From positions 62,001-126,000 of the forward strand of contig NZ_JAJUXH010000005.1 of assembly GCF_021390245.1 (NCBI RefSeq): a stretch of 64,000 nt of DNA, read 5' to 3'. A program made the translations under genes and the position numbers. The DNA comes from Dyadobacter sp. CY323. GTDB taxonomy: Bacteria; Bacteroidota; Bacteroidia; Cytophagales; Spirosomataceae. Below the pieces are notes generated by a model, which saw only the letters and a list, made by a program, of their open reading frames with translations, searched no databases and was not told the DNA's origin. Positions 17,026 to 25,936 of this stretch are shown in pieces; positions within the stretch are counted from its first letter, which is position 1; each line of letters starts with the position of its first letter.

Positions 17026-17033
17026 TATATTTG
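17026..17033 (+). promoter_or_regulatory. Candidate -7 promoter box (TATATTTG)
   Basis: TATATTTG fits the Bacteroidota TAnnTTTG -7 consensus and lies 187 bp before the chosen receptor start, in the 284-bp gap after the serine hydrolase gene. It would leave a long leader of about 180 nt. No clear TTTG box lies 17-23 bp upstream. The surrounding DNA is AT-rich. Confidence 0.4.
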
Positions 17034-17219
17034 TGCCCAAACCAATCTAAGCTACCCTGATGAAATCAGTTATTCTACTAAAACACTCCTGTTGTTGGCG
17101 GTATGATATTGCTTCATGAACGCCCGGCCGGGGAAATTCCTCAGTCGTTCCGGATCAGGAAAGTCTTGCTTTTCAGCTCCGGCAGCCAAACAAATATTAA
17201 CACCACCAACTTCAATAGC

Positions 17220-19781
17220 ATGAAACAATTTTTAAAATCGGCCATTTTGCTGGCTGCGGTTTTCTTCCCACTGTTTGCATCCGCACAGGAGCCGACAATT
17301 AATGCAACGGTTACCGGGAGAATCCTGGATGCCCGTACCAATGAAGCCTTAATCGGCGCGACAGTAACAATCAAAGGAACAACCAATGGAGATGTCACCG
17401 ACGCAAATGGAGAGTTCAGCCTCGTTACCGGCCAGAAACTGCCATTTACCCTGATCGTCTCCTACGTAGGATATGTAAAAAAAGAAGTTCTGGTCAGCGA
17501 AAGCAAAGTTGAGATCAGGCTTGAAGTAAACAATACGCAGCTGGATGACGTCGTGATTTCTTCCCGCCGTCGTCAGGAATCCGCTCAGGAGGTACCCATT
17601 CCCATCTCTGTGATCGGCGGTACCCGGGCCGAAGACGCAGGCGCGTTTAACGTGAACCGTCTCAAAGAATTGGTACCTACCGTACAGTTATACGCTTCCA
17701 ATGCACGAAACACGACCTTAAATATTCGCGGGTTGGGTTCAACTTTCGGATTAACAAACGATGGGATCGACCCGGGTGTAGGCTTTTATGTGGACGGTGT
17801 GTACTACGCGCGTCCGGCAGCAACTGCGCTCGATTTTATTGACATCGAACGCGTTGAAGTATTGCGTGGGCCTCAGGGAACACTTTTTGGAAAAAATACG
17901 ACAGCCGGTGCATTCAACATTACAACCCGGGGCGCGAGCTTTACGCCGGGAGCTAATTTTGAGCTGAGCTATGGTAACCTGGGCTACATTCAGGCAAAAG
18001 CATCTGTGACCGGACCTTTAAGCAAAAAACTGGCTGCGCGTGTTTCTTTCACAGGTACTCAGCGGAACGGTACGTTTTTCAATGAACATACCCAATTGCC
18101 GATCAACGACATCAACAACATCGGGGTGAGAGGGCAGCTGCTTTATACACCATCGGATAAAGTAAATATCACGGTGATCGGGGACATTTCAGATCAGAAA
18201 CCGACGGGATATGGCTGGCCGGTAGCTGGTGTGGTAAAAACGAAAAGAGCCGAATACAGACAATTCAACAACATCATCGCTGACCTGGGCTACAAGATTC
18301 CCTACACAAGTGCCTTCGACCGCAAACTCGATCTCGATACGCCATCAAAAGCAGACAACCAATTGGGAGGTGTTTCTGTGAATGCAGATATTAAGATCGG
18401 CAATGGAACATTGACTTCGACTTCTGCGTGGAGGTACTGGAAATGGACTCCATTGAATGACAGGGATTACATTGGATTGCCTGTATTTACGATTTCTTCC
18501 GGTAATTCAAAACACGATCAATGGTCGCAGGAACTTCGCTACTCGGGAAAAATATCTCCAAAATTGAGCGGTGTCGTGGGTGTATTCGGACTTTGGCAAG
18601 ACCTCACTTCCGATCCCGTACAAACCGAAGAAGCCGGCTCGGCACAATGGAGATTTGCACAGAGTACGACAAGCAACTTGTGGAAAACTCCCGGGCTGTT
18701 TGACAATTTTGGTATCAGAACCACAAACCGGATCAAAAGCACCAGTTTGGCAGTATTCGCTCAGGCCGACTGGGCTATAACCGAAAAGTTCCACATCCTG
18801 CCAGGTGTACGTTACAATTATGACAAAAAAGTCGTTGACTACAACCGGGTAGCTTATGGGGGATTACAGACCACAGACGCAGCATTAATTGCTTTGAAAA
18901 ATGGCGTTTACAGCAACCAGGCTTTCAATACGGATTATTCAGAAGGTAATTTTTCCGGTCAGTTGTCGGTACAGTACAGAGCCAGCACGAGGTTCAATGC
19001 ATATGCGACTTACTCGGTTGGATTTAAGCCGATTGGCGTGAACGTGGGCGGCTTACCAACTGCCAGCGGCGCAATCCTGCTGGATCTTGCCAAGGTGAAA
19101 CCAGAATACGTAGAACACAAAGAATTTGGTATAAAAACCAAACCCTCAGGCAATTCTGTATTGAACCTGACTTTCTTCCGCTCGGACATCGACGATTTCC
19201 AGACGCAGGTACAAACTCCTGAACCTGGTGTGAACCGAGGTTATCTGGCGAATGCAGAAAATGTACGTGTACAAGGCGCAGAACTGGACGGTAATATCCG
19301 TTTCGGAGGTCTAACGTTGAACGCGGCAGTAGCTTATACCGATGGTAAATATGTAAAATTCGTGAATGCGCCGGTGCCGCTGGAAGAAGTTGGAGGCCCT
19401 CAGGCTTTCAAAGATATTTCGGGTGGAAGATTACCCGGTGTATCGAAATGGTCCGGTTCAGTAGGCGGCGAAGTGGCATTCAAAGGGACTTTTGTAGGTC
19501 TGAAAGGCAATTACTTCCTGGGTATCGACGAATATTACCGCTCTGAATTCTCATCAAGCCCGTCTCCCTCGGAGTTCCTGAACATCGACGGTTACGCACT
19601 CACAAATGCACGTGTAGGTTTCAGAGCTTCAAACGGCCTTACCTTCTTCCTTTGGGCAAGAAATGCATTCAACAAAAACTATTACGAACAATTACTGGCT
19701 GCGCCGGGAAGCTACGGCCAATATGCGGGTATCGTAGGCGATCAGCGCACGTATGGTGTTACTGTAAGGTTTACATACTAA
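17220..19781 (+). CDS. TonB-dependent receptor with N-terminal regulatory-like domain
   Basis: A TonB-dependent outer-membrane importer of 853 residues from the chosen ATG. That start gives a clean signal peptide (MKQFLKSAILLAAVFFPLFA, then SAQ); the frame is open for 39 codons upstream. Domains in order: carboxypeptidase-regulatory-like (VTGRILDARTNEALIGATVT, about 30-110), plug (LDDVVISSRRRQESAQEVPI and ERVEVLRGPQGTLFGKNTT, about 115-245), then the 22-strand barrel, ending in VGDQRTYGVTVRFTY. The plug and barrel resemble iron-siderophore receptors (CirA/FecA style), not SusC, and there is no SusD gene beside it. The downstream gene is a second barrel on the same strand. Likely an importer of a siderophore, vitamin or similar compound. 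Confidence 0.88.
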   Translation: MKQFLKSAILLAAVFFPLFASAQEPTINATVTGRILDARTNEALIGATVTIKGTTNGDVTDANGEFSLVTGQKLPFTLIVSYVGYVKKEVLVSESKVEIRLEVNNTQLDDVVISSRRRQESAQEVPIPISVIGGTRAEDAGAFNVNRLKELVPTVQLYASNARNTTLNIRGLGSTFGLTNDGIDPGVGFYVDGVYYARPAATALDFIDIERVEVLRGPQGTLFGKNTTAGAFNITTRGASFTPGANFELSYGNLGYIQAKASVTGPLSKKLAARVSFTGTQRNGTFFNEHTQLPINDINNIGVRGQLLYTPSDKVNITVIGDISDQKPTGYGWPVAGVVKTKRAEYRQFNNIIADLGYKIPYTSAFDRKLDLDTPSKADNQLGGVSVNADIKIGNGTLTSTSAWRYWKWTPLNDRDYIGLPVFTISSGNSKHDQWSQELRYSGKISPKLSGVVGVFGLWQDLTSDPVQTEEAGSAQWRFAQSTTSNLWKTPGLFDNFGIRTTNRIKSTSLAVFAQADWAITEKFHILPGVRYNYDKKVVDYNRVAYGGLQTTDAALIALKNGVYSNQAFNTDYSEGNFSGQLSVQYRASTRFNAYATYSVGFKPIGVNVGGLPTASGAILLDLAKVKPEYVEHKEFGIKTKPSGNSVLNLTFFRSDIDDFQTQVQTPEPGVNRGYLANAENVRVQGAELDGNIRFGGLTLNAAVAYTDGKYVKFVNAPVPLEEVGGPQAFKDISGGRLPGVSKWSGSVGGEVAFKGTFVGLKGNYFLGIDEYYRSEFSSSPSPSEFLNIDGYALTNARVGFRASNGLTFFLWARNAFNKNYYEQLLAAPGSYGQYAGIVGDQRTYGVTVRFTY

Positions 19782-19804
19782 TTTCAATCTGCCATAGCAA
19801 TGGT

Positions 19805-19853
19805 CAATGGTCAATGGTCGATGGTCAATTCGACGATCGACCATTGACCATTG
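19805..19853. repeat. Perfect 17-bp inverted repeat made of TGGTCAA heptamers
   Basis: Arms 19805-19821 and 19837-19853 pair perfectly over 17 bp with a 15-nt loop. The left arm is a direct repeat of the heptamer AATGGTC (or TGGTCAA), so the element is both a tandem repeat and a hairpin. It follows the receptor stop codon by 23 bp and could act as a weak terminator or as a mobile short repeat. There is no T-run, so terminator function is uncertain. Confidence 0.75.
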
Positions 19854-19888
19854 GATTTTCTGACCGCAGTAGCCAAACATTTACGCCG

Positions 19889-21184
19889 GTGCGTTACTTT
19901 CTATTTCCCGTACTTTTCCTGGCTCTGGCAAACCACACGTCTTTTTCTCAAACGGCCGATTCCCTGAAACGTGAGCTGACCGTTGACTTTGAAATGAGGC
20001 CGCGGGCCGAGTTCCGGGATAATTTTATGCTGGCGGCGTCCGACTCTGTAATGCCGGAGTTTTTTGTAAGTCAGCGAAACCGGTTCGACATTACTTACAC
20101 CTCCAACCGTTTCAAATTTCACGCTTCTCCCCAGGAAATCCATGTGTGGGGCAAATCAGGCAGCTTCTCGCGCGTCGGCAATATCAATGCATTTGAACTG
20201 TATATCGAACCTCATTTAACCCGGCACCTTTCCGTCCGAATTGGCAGGCAGGCATTGTCACTGGATAATGGCCGGATATTTTCGGCGGCACCGTGGAGTC
20301 AGCAAAGTCGTGCGCACGAGGGTATTCGCCTGCTTTTTAATAAGAAAGTCAATACGGACCTGACCATCGCTTTTACGCGCCCGTATGGAAAACGGTTTGA
20401 CGCTGCCTATTCTCCGGTAGCCTCGCATCAGTATAAATTCCTTTTTGTCCACCATCTCAAGCATCAGCTTAATAAACACTTTGCCCTGACGACCATTAAT
20501 ACGCTGGAAGTGTTTGAAAAAAGCATTGCTCCCACGCAGCATTATCAGCGGATAACCAATGGCGGGCGACTGGAATTTACCCATAGCGGGCTTTACGCCA
20601 CCGTGAATGCGTATTACCAATATGGACGCAATGCGGCCGAAAAGAAGATACGGGCCTATTACATCCAGCCTGAGATCAGCGCGGGTTTCGAAAAAATGAC
20701 CGTGCGGCTGGGCGCCGAGGTATTGAGCGGAAATAAGGCAACCATCCGACCCGACGTAACCAATTCGTTCGTGCCGCTTTATGGCGTTGCCTGGAAGTTT
20801 ATGGGAAACATGAACCTCTTCACGCGCTTTCCAGCGGACGTGAACGACAAAGGTTTGATGAATCCTTATCTCTTCGCACTGTATCAGGTGAGCAAAAAGC
20901 TATCACTGCGGGCTGACGCGCATCTTTTTTATTCGCAGTACCCGCTCGAGGAGCCCGGCAAGTATCCAAAAGGAAGATACCTTGGCTTCGAAAGTGACAT
21001 TTCCCTGAATTTTAAACCTATAAAACAAGTCGAGATCATCTACGGCTTTTCGTCCACATGGGCTGCAGAACGTATGGAATTGCTCAAAAAGGTCCCCGAC
21101 TCGGATAAAATCCCCGTGTGGAGTTACCTGATGATTTCGTTCAGGCCGAGGCTGTTGCGTCTTGCCAAAACCACGTTGGATTAA
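19889..21184 (+). CDS. Alginate-export-family-like outer-membrane barrel
   Basis: An outer-membrane beta-barrel of the alginate export (AlgE-like) domain type, about 431 residues from the chosen GTG at 19889. That codon begins a good signal peptide (VRYFLFPVLFLALANHTSFS, then Q). The frame is open upstream to 19652, but those codons overlap the end of the receptor gene and its hairpin and carry no family match. Family features: FEMRPRAEFRDNF, QRNRFDITYTSNRFK, RIGRQALSLDNGRI and the strongly strand-like middle. Related barrels in Bacteroidota pass small anionic molecules. It follows the TonB-dependent receptor by 107 bp, so the two may form an uptake unit. The ligand is unknown. Confidence 0.72.
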   Translation: MRYFLFPVLFLALANHTSFSQTADSLKRELTVDFEMRPRAEFRDNFMLAASDSVMPEFFVSQRNRFDITYTSNRFKFHASPQEIHVWGKSGSFSRVGNINAFELYIEPHLTRHLSVRIGRQALSLDNGRIFSAAPWSQQSRAHEGIRLLFNKKVNTDLTIAFTRPYGKRFDAAYSPVASHQYKFLFVHHLKHQLNKHFALTTINTLEVFEKSIAPTQHYQRITNGGRLEFTHSGLYATVNAYYQYGRNAAEKKIRAYYIQPEISAGFEKMTVRLGAEVLSGNKATIRPDVTNSFVPLYGVAWKFMGNMNLFTRFPADVNDKGLMNPYLFALYQVSKKLSLRADAHLFYSQYPLEEPGKYPKGRYLGFESDISLNFKPIKQVEIIYGFSSTWAAERMELLKKVPDSDKIPVWSYLMISFRPRLLRLAKTTLD

Positions 21185-21570
21185 CCGACTGCCGCAATTC
21201 TTCTGCTCAGAGCTGTTGAGCGCATTCCTTTCAAATATTTCGTTTTTTCTTCGAATGCATTTTCATATCGAAACACAATACCCGGACCTGCCTGTGCTTT
21301 GAATGCATTTGTGGCCTCCCGAAGTTGCTTCCGGGATATTCCGCTGTATTCGAGTTGCAATAATTGCGACCTGCCGGATCTTGAATTTTTGAGTTTCCAG
21401 TATTGCGGGTGGTTTTCGCCGATCGGCTGCCGGAAATCGCGGTCGTGCTTTTCCTTGATCAAAAATTCGAAATCGATCGCCATTTCTTTGCGGTTCCTGC
21501 TGAACTGACCGTGTATGACGATTTTGGCGATCCTGTCACCACCCACGTAAAATGCTGTTTCTAAAATCAT
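21181..21570 (-). CDS. Hypothetical protein, 129 residues
   Basis: A soluble protein of 129 residues with no recognised domain. The N-terminal part looks like beta strands (MILETAFYVGGDRIAKIVIH), followed by basic and polar stretches (NRKEMAIDFEFLIKEKHDR, RSGRSQLLQLEYSGISRK). There is no signal peptide or membrane segment. It ends in a convergent 4-bp overlap with the barrel gene. A good ATG start, sense-like codon use and reasonable length suggest a true gene. It may belong to an uncharacterised Cytophagales family. Confidence 0.5.
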   Translation of the reverse strand: MILETAFYVGGDRIAKIVIHGQFSRNRKEMAIDFEFLIKEKHDRDFRQPIGENHPQYWKLKNSRSGRSQLLQLEYSGISRKQLREATNAFKAQAGPGIVFRYENAFEEKTKYLKGMRSTALSRRIAAVG

Positions 21571-21851
21571 GTGACTCCTGAAAAAATGGAATGTTATGTT
21601 TATAAAATCTGCATTCCTGCCAATGGATGGTTCAAAGCGGAATATTAATCTACTAAACTGATAGACAAAGTAAAGTTAAAATGCTTTATTAAACAAAAAT
21701 AAATTGCAGATTGAAATCAATATCTAAGCCCGGGCGCAGACAATAAATTTCTCATCAATCCTTCAAACAATCTAAAACTCATGTTCAATGCAGCCGCGGC
21801 TGGCTGACCAAATTTTACAAACTTTTACATTCCTTTCCCGACGCCGCTTTT
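21571..21851 (+). other. Long gap before the propeller-protein gene
   Basis: About 280 bp of AT-rich DNA with no gene, hairpin or repeat that I can support. A possible frame on the minus strand (21772-22074) is a shadow across the downstream gene. The promoter described in the next entry lies at its right edge. Confidence 0.5.
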
Positions 21852-21878
21852 TTTGCCGGGTGCTGCCGGATACTTTTG
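21852..21878 (+). promoter_or_regulatory. Candidate promoter, TTTG and TACTTTTG boxes
   Basis: TTTG at 21852-21855 and TACTTTTG at 21871-21878 match the Bacteroidota -33 and -7 boxes, with a 15-bp spacer (a little short of the usual 17-23). The start codon at 21917 is 39 bp downstream, so transcription would begin with a leader of about 32 nt. Confidence 0.5.
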
Positions 21879-21916
21879 TTTTATCGGCTTGAACGAAAAC
21901 GGAACAGACCTGAAAA

Positions 21917-22780
21917 ATGAAATTACATCGGCTGCATACTTTGCGGAATTCCTTACTGTTTTTGCTGATTTGCGGCGCTTCCTGTATGGCACAGGTCAAA
22001 ACGAAACTGGTACGGACACTTCGCGTTACCTCTGGTAATATCGGGTGTGACTTGCAGGATACCGATGGCAACATCTGGTTCAGCAGTGGTGGTGAAGGCG
22101 TGTACCGTTACGATGGCAAGTCATTTACCAATATTACCACGCAAGACGGGCTGACTGATAATCATGTCAGTAAGATCATCCAGGATAAAAAGGGTAATAT
22201 TTTGTTCGGCACAAAAAAAGGGACTTGCTAATATGACGGAAAAACTTTCAGCAAATACTCAGATCATGCGGATTTAAACAAAATATCGATATCGAGCCTT
22301 TTGGAAGACAAAGACGGGAATATCTGGCTGGGCACCATGAATAGTGGCATTTATCGTTTCGATGGGAAAAATCTTACCAATTTTCTCAATCACGCTGACC
22401 ATCCGTTTAATCTCGGAACATACCATCAGTCCATTCTGGATATTTTCCAGGATCGAAATGGCAATCTCTGGTTCAGTTCCTGGAATGGCGGTGGCGTGTG
22501 GCGGTACAATGGCAGATCCTTTACCAATTTCGTCCCGTCTGCCGATTATTATCAAACAAAAAACGGGGTGTCCGAAGACGGCCGATCTTTCCCGGTCGAT
22601 AACAAGAGATCTCCCAGTTATTTGCCAAAATCCCTGCCCTCTTCTGAACTAAAAAACCATATTAGTGACGACATGATTTTTTCCATTTCGGAAGATAATG
22701 CCGGCAACATCTGGTTTGCGACGCGGAGACACGGGGCGTGCCGTTACGACGGAAAAACCTTTACCACTTTCTCAGAATAA
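21917..22780 (+). pseudogene. Two-component-regulator propeller protein with an in-frame stop
   Basis: A secreted propeller protein (signal peptide about residues 1-26) built of Reg_prop repeats, as in the sensor part of hybrid two-component systems: DTDGNIWFSSGGEGVYRYDG, EDKDGNIWLGTMNSGIYRFD, DRNGNLWFSSWNGGGVWRYN and EDNAGNIWFATRRHGACRYD. A TAA at 22229-22231 interrupts the frame, just after GTKKGTC, exactly where a repeat should continue as C-R-Y-D-G. The same frame resumes for 183 codons with four more repeat elements. The stop is thus a point lesion (or a sequencing error), not a frameshift. The full product would be 287 residues, short for this family and without a kinase part. With the stop, a peptide of 104 residues remains. 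Confidence 0.75.
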
Positions 22781-22824
22781 CGTTTCGCTGGCTGTCTTAC
22801 AAATGGACATTGACATTCGGTTCT

Positions 22825-23634
22825 CTAAACATGAAGCAACTGCGTAGGCGCAATGCCATACTTCTTTTTAAATGCAAAGGAAAAGTGCGACAGATCTTCA
22901 AAACCGACTTCGAGATAAACCTCCGTCGGTCTTTTCTTTTTTTCGGCGAGTTGATAGTATGCCAGTTCAAGCCTCTTTTCGGTCAGCCATTTTTGGGGCG
23001 TGACGTTGAAGAATTTCCTGAAATCCCGGTTGAATGTGGACAAACTCCGGCCGGTTAAATAGCCCAGTTTTTCCATGGGCATATTAAACATAAAATTCCG
23101 CTGCATGAAATCGATCAGATCAATTTTTCCGGGATCATCGAAGTTTGCCAGTACATCGTCCACCGTCTTGTCAATCTCCCGCAGGATGGTGATGGCTTCC
23201 GTAATTTTCAGCGACGCGATGCTTTCGGGAAATTCGCCTTTTAAGTCAAAATAAGGGATCAGCGAAGTCAGGCAACTTTCCAGTAATGGATGATTGGTAA
23301 AACTGAATATTTTTTGGTCTGAGATAATTCTCTTCTTCACCTCTACTTTTTCATAAAACCGTTTCAATCGCTCGGTCGCCAAATGCATGACCACGGTTTT
23401 GTGAGGCTGCCCGTTTTTCGGATAATTCACGATGGTGGCAAGCTGATTCCGCGGGATCAAAAATATGTCGCCTGCCTTAAAATAGTAAGTCGCGTCCGCC
23501 TGAATAATCTTCGTTTCCCCTGAAATAAACCAGATCAGCATGTGGTCATCAAACATCAGGTCCGACTTGAACAACTTGTCGTCGTAACTGGAAAGCTTGA
23601 TTTCCTTGGTCAGGTACTTTGAAATGTGATCCAT
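22825..23634 (-). CDS. AraC-family regulator, operon partner of an SDR
   Basis: A 269-residue regulator: an N-terminal cupin-like half (MLIWFISGETKIIQADATYY, KAGDIFLIPRNQLATIV) senses a ligand, and a C-terminal AraC double HTH binds DNA (MEKLGYLTGRSLSTFNRDFR, YLEVGFEDLSHFSFAFKKKY). The usual second-helix sequence GFEDLSHFSFAFKKKYG is intact. Its ATG lies one base after the stop of the short-chain dehydrogenase gene, so the two are cotranscribed. The likely target is that same operon, under a chemical signal sensed by the cupin. Confidence 0.88.
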   Translation of the reverse strand: MDHISKYLTKEIKLSSYDDKLFKSDLMFDDHMLIWFISGETKIIQADATYYFKAGDIFLIPRNQLATIVNYPKNGQPHKTVVMHLATERLKRFYEKVEVKKRIISDQKIFSFTNHPLLESCLTSLIPYFDLKGEFPESIASLKITEAITILREIDKTVDDVLANFDDPGKIDLIDFMQRNFMFNMPMEKLGYLTGRSLSTFNRDFRKFFNVTPQKWLTEKRLELAYYQLAEKKKRPTEVYLEVGFEDLSHFSFAFKKKYGIAPTQLLHV

Positions 23635-23635
23635 G

Positions 23636-24637
23636 TTACCAAATATAGGAAATGCCGGTTACCTGCTCACTCCATTTCCAGAGCTTTTTGGCGTTGGTTT
23701 CGTCCTGCGAATACGGTTTTACTCCGCGCTGATTTTCAAAAGGGTTATTTTCCAGGCTCAGTTCAGCTATGTCTGCATCTTCACAGTATACGCCGCCGAA
23801 AGTGTCAAGCATTGGGCTGGTCGCACACCAGACGGTTGTGGCCGCCCCCTGGGGAATTGTTTTTAACGAGGCCAATACTTCCGGCAAAAGATTGCCCTGG
23901 GAATCCAGAAAGCCCATTTGCTGAAACAATTCCAGTGAAGCTTCTCTTCCCAGCTCTGTGCCATGAATGGAGCCGGGATGCAGCGAGTACGCTCTCACAT
24001 GGTGTTTTTTTCCAAAATTATCCAGTTCCAGGGCGAACAAGTTGCTGGCCGTTTTCGATTGCCCGTAAGCTTGCAAGGTTTGGTACTCACGGTGAAGGAA
24101 ATTGGGGTCTTCGAAATTGAACTCTCCCATTTGATGCCCGAGCGAAGACACACTCACAACTCTTGCACCATTTGCCGATTTTAAAGCCGGCCACAATCTG
24201 GCAGTCAGCTGAAATTGACCTAAGTAATTGGTCGCCAGCTGCGATTCGATGCCGCGACTGTCCCTGCGGAGAGGTACCCACATAATACCCGCATTGTTGA
24301 TCAGTAAATGGAGCGGCCGGCCGGTGGCCAGAAAAGTTTCGGCAAATGCATCAATGGAATCCGGTTCCATAAAATCAATCACGCCCAGTTCCACATTCGG
24401 GATACCTTCCAGGTTTTTTCTCGCCTTGTCCAAATCCCGCGCCGGAACAATCACCGTAGCGCCGGCCGCAGCCAGTACTTTGGTCGTTTCCAGGCCGATG
24501 CCTGCATTACCGCCCGTTACGATTGCGATTTTACCTGTAAGATCAATCCCTTTGATCACATCACTAGCCGTAGATGCTGCATTGAAGCCCGAGCCGATCG
24601 GCTGTTGTAAAGCTCCCTGATAATTGTTTTGTTCCAT
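23636..24637 (-). CDS. Short-chain dehydrogenase/reductase
   Basis: An SDR oxidoreductase of 333 residues with a classical Rossmann fold. The cofactor motif TGGNAGIG (about residues 40-47) opens IAIVTGGNAGIGLETTKVLA. The NNAG strand is HLLINNAGIMWVPLRRD and the catalytic Tyr-x-x-x-Lys is YGQSKTASNLFALEL. VIVPARDLDKARKNL after the second strand suggests NADP(H) preference. It has an N-terminal extension of about 30 residues with no signal features. Retinol-dehydrogenase-like and light-dependent-protochlorophyllide-like SDRs have this layout, but the substrate is unknown. The AraC gene follows after one base and probably controls it. Confidence 0.88.
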   Translation of the reverse strand: MEQNNYQGALQQPIGSGFNAASTASDVIKGIDLTGKIAIVTGGNAGIGLETTKVLAAAGATVIVPARDLDKARKNLEGIPNVELGVIDFMEPDSIDAFAETFLATGRPLHLLINNAGIMWVPLRRDSRGIESQLATNYLGQFQLTARLWPALKSANGARVVSVSSLGHQMGEFNFEDPNFLHREYQTLQAYGQSKTASNLFALELDNFGKKHHVRAYSLHPGSIHGTELGREASLELFQQMGFLDSQGNLLPEVLASLKTIPQGAATTVWCATSPMLDTFGGVYCEDADIAELSLENNPFENQRGVKPYSQDETNAKKLWKWSEQVTGISYIW

Positions 24638-24855
24638 GTTATTACATATTTAAAAGTGATGGAACAAAATTACCGGGTCGTCGGGCAGCGCATTGTGTTC
24701 AGAATGTCAACTTTCTTTGTTTAAAATGTCACTCTTAATGCCGGGAGTGATAGGTGGCGCAAATTCCCATGAATTTGGCGCATTCTACTATGCTCTTTGT
24801 GCATTGGTGCTGCTTGCTTTGCATCGTGAATCTGCAAATAAAAAACATCTGCGCC

Positions 24856-25818
24856 ATGAAGAAACCATTGAAACGAAGCCTACAAATTCTGCTGGCATTA
24901 ACAGCCGCCATTGCCTGTTTTCTGCTTTACGTCCAGTTTAATTACAATCCGGAATACGACGCCCCGGCCACCGGGATCAGGCATAGTAAAGACTCGGCGG
25001 TGATTGCCCGCGGACAGTACCTGGTTATGGGGCCGGGCCATTGCTGGAACTGCCACGCAGCCGACGGGGAAACGAATTTACAGACTGGTACAGTGACGGG
25101 ATTGTCGGGAGGCCTCGCTTTTAAATTGCCGTTTGGAACACTTTACAGCCCGAACATCACCCCCGACTCGGCAACCGGGATCGGCGCCCGTTCCGATGAA
25201 ATGCTGGCGCGGGCGATCCGGTTTTCAGTAAAGCACGACAACACGGCGATGATCCCTTTCATGACGTACAATGGTATGAGTGATGAGGATATTACTGCCG
25301 TAATCTCTTATCTGAGAAGCTTGGAGCCGATCAAAAATGTGGTCGAAGAAACCGAGCTGAATTTACTCGGCAAGATCGTAAAGCGATTTGTGATAAAACC
25401 TGTTGGACTAGACTCCATTGCTCCGCACGTCATGGAACGCGATACCACGCCCGAATATGGCCGTTACCTGGCCGCGTCCGTCGGGAACTGCGTGGGATGC
25501 CATACCAATCGCGATAAAAACACCGGAGAATTTGTAGGCGAAAAGTTTGCGGGAGGATATCAGATGCGCGCGAAGTCGGGCACATTCACCACTCCGAATC
25601 TGACCCCCGATCCGGAAACCGGCGCGATCACCCATTACTCGGTCGGACAATTCATCGCCAAATTCCGGGCCGGTGCCGTTTATCCGGAAACGCCAATGCC
25701 GTGGAAGTCGTTTCAAACGCTGAATGACAACGACCTTAAAGCACTTTTTTACTATTTCAAATCGATGAAGCCCGTCAAAAATCCAACAGTCCGGTTTGTT
25801 GCGAAAACTGAGAAATAG
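24856..25818 (+). CDS. Diheme c-type cytochrome, membrane-anchored
   Basis: A 320-residue cytochrome c with two heme sites: CWNCH (Cys63-His67) and CVGCH (Cys211-His215), each in a typical class I fold with a distal Met region (SPNITPDSATGIGARSDEML and TPNLTPDPETGAITHYSVG). The chosen ATG begins KKPLKRSLQILLALTAAIAC, a signal anchor, so the protein faces the periplasm; the frame is open to 24754 but the earlier codons look like an Ile/Cys-rich chance extension. Paired c-type domains like these accept electrons from periplasmic dehydrogenases (alcohol, sugar or gluconate dehydrogenases). No dehydrogenase lies next to it, so the partner is encoded elsewhere. Confidence 0.88.
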   Translation: MKKPLKRSLQILLALTAAIACFLLYVQFNYNPEYDAPATGIRHSKDSAVIARGQYLVMGPGHCWNCHAADGETNLQTGTVTGLSGGLAFKLPFGTLYSPNITPDSATGIGARSDEMLARAIRFSVKHDNTAMIPFMTYNGMSDEDITAVISYLRSLEPIKNVVEETELNLLGKIVKRFVIKPVGLDSIAPHVMERDTTPEYGRYLAASVGNCVGCHTNRDKNTGEFVGEKFAGGYQMRAKSGTFTTPNLTPDPETGAITHYSVGQFIAKFRAGAVYPETPMPWKSFQTLNDNDLKALFYYFKSMKPVKNPTVRFVAKTEK

Positions 25819-25840
25819 CGTTATCTGATCCGCGACCAGT

Positions 25841-25915
25841 TCAGCAAACGGTTTCAAACCAGTTCGTTTTCAGATATTTGGCCCGAAAGCTGGAAGGCGT
25901 TTCGCCAGGCATCTT
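25841..25915 (-). pseudogene. AraC-family C-terminal tail fragment
   Basis: On the minus strand this reads K-MPGETPSSFRAKYLKTNWF and a few more residues to a stop at 25841-25843. The PxxF/R pattern is the end of an AraC HTH domain. No N-terminal part precedes it: an in-frame disruption and the SDR gene follow. With the separate fragment at 26768-26942 it shows that AraC genes decayed on both sides of the SDR gene. Confidence 0.45.
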
Positions 25916-25936
25916 ATATATTTTCCCCTTCATCAA

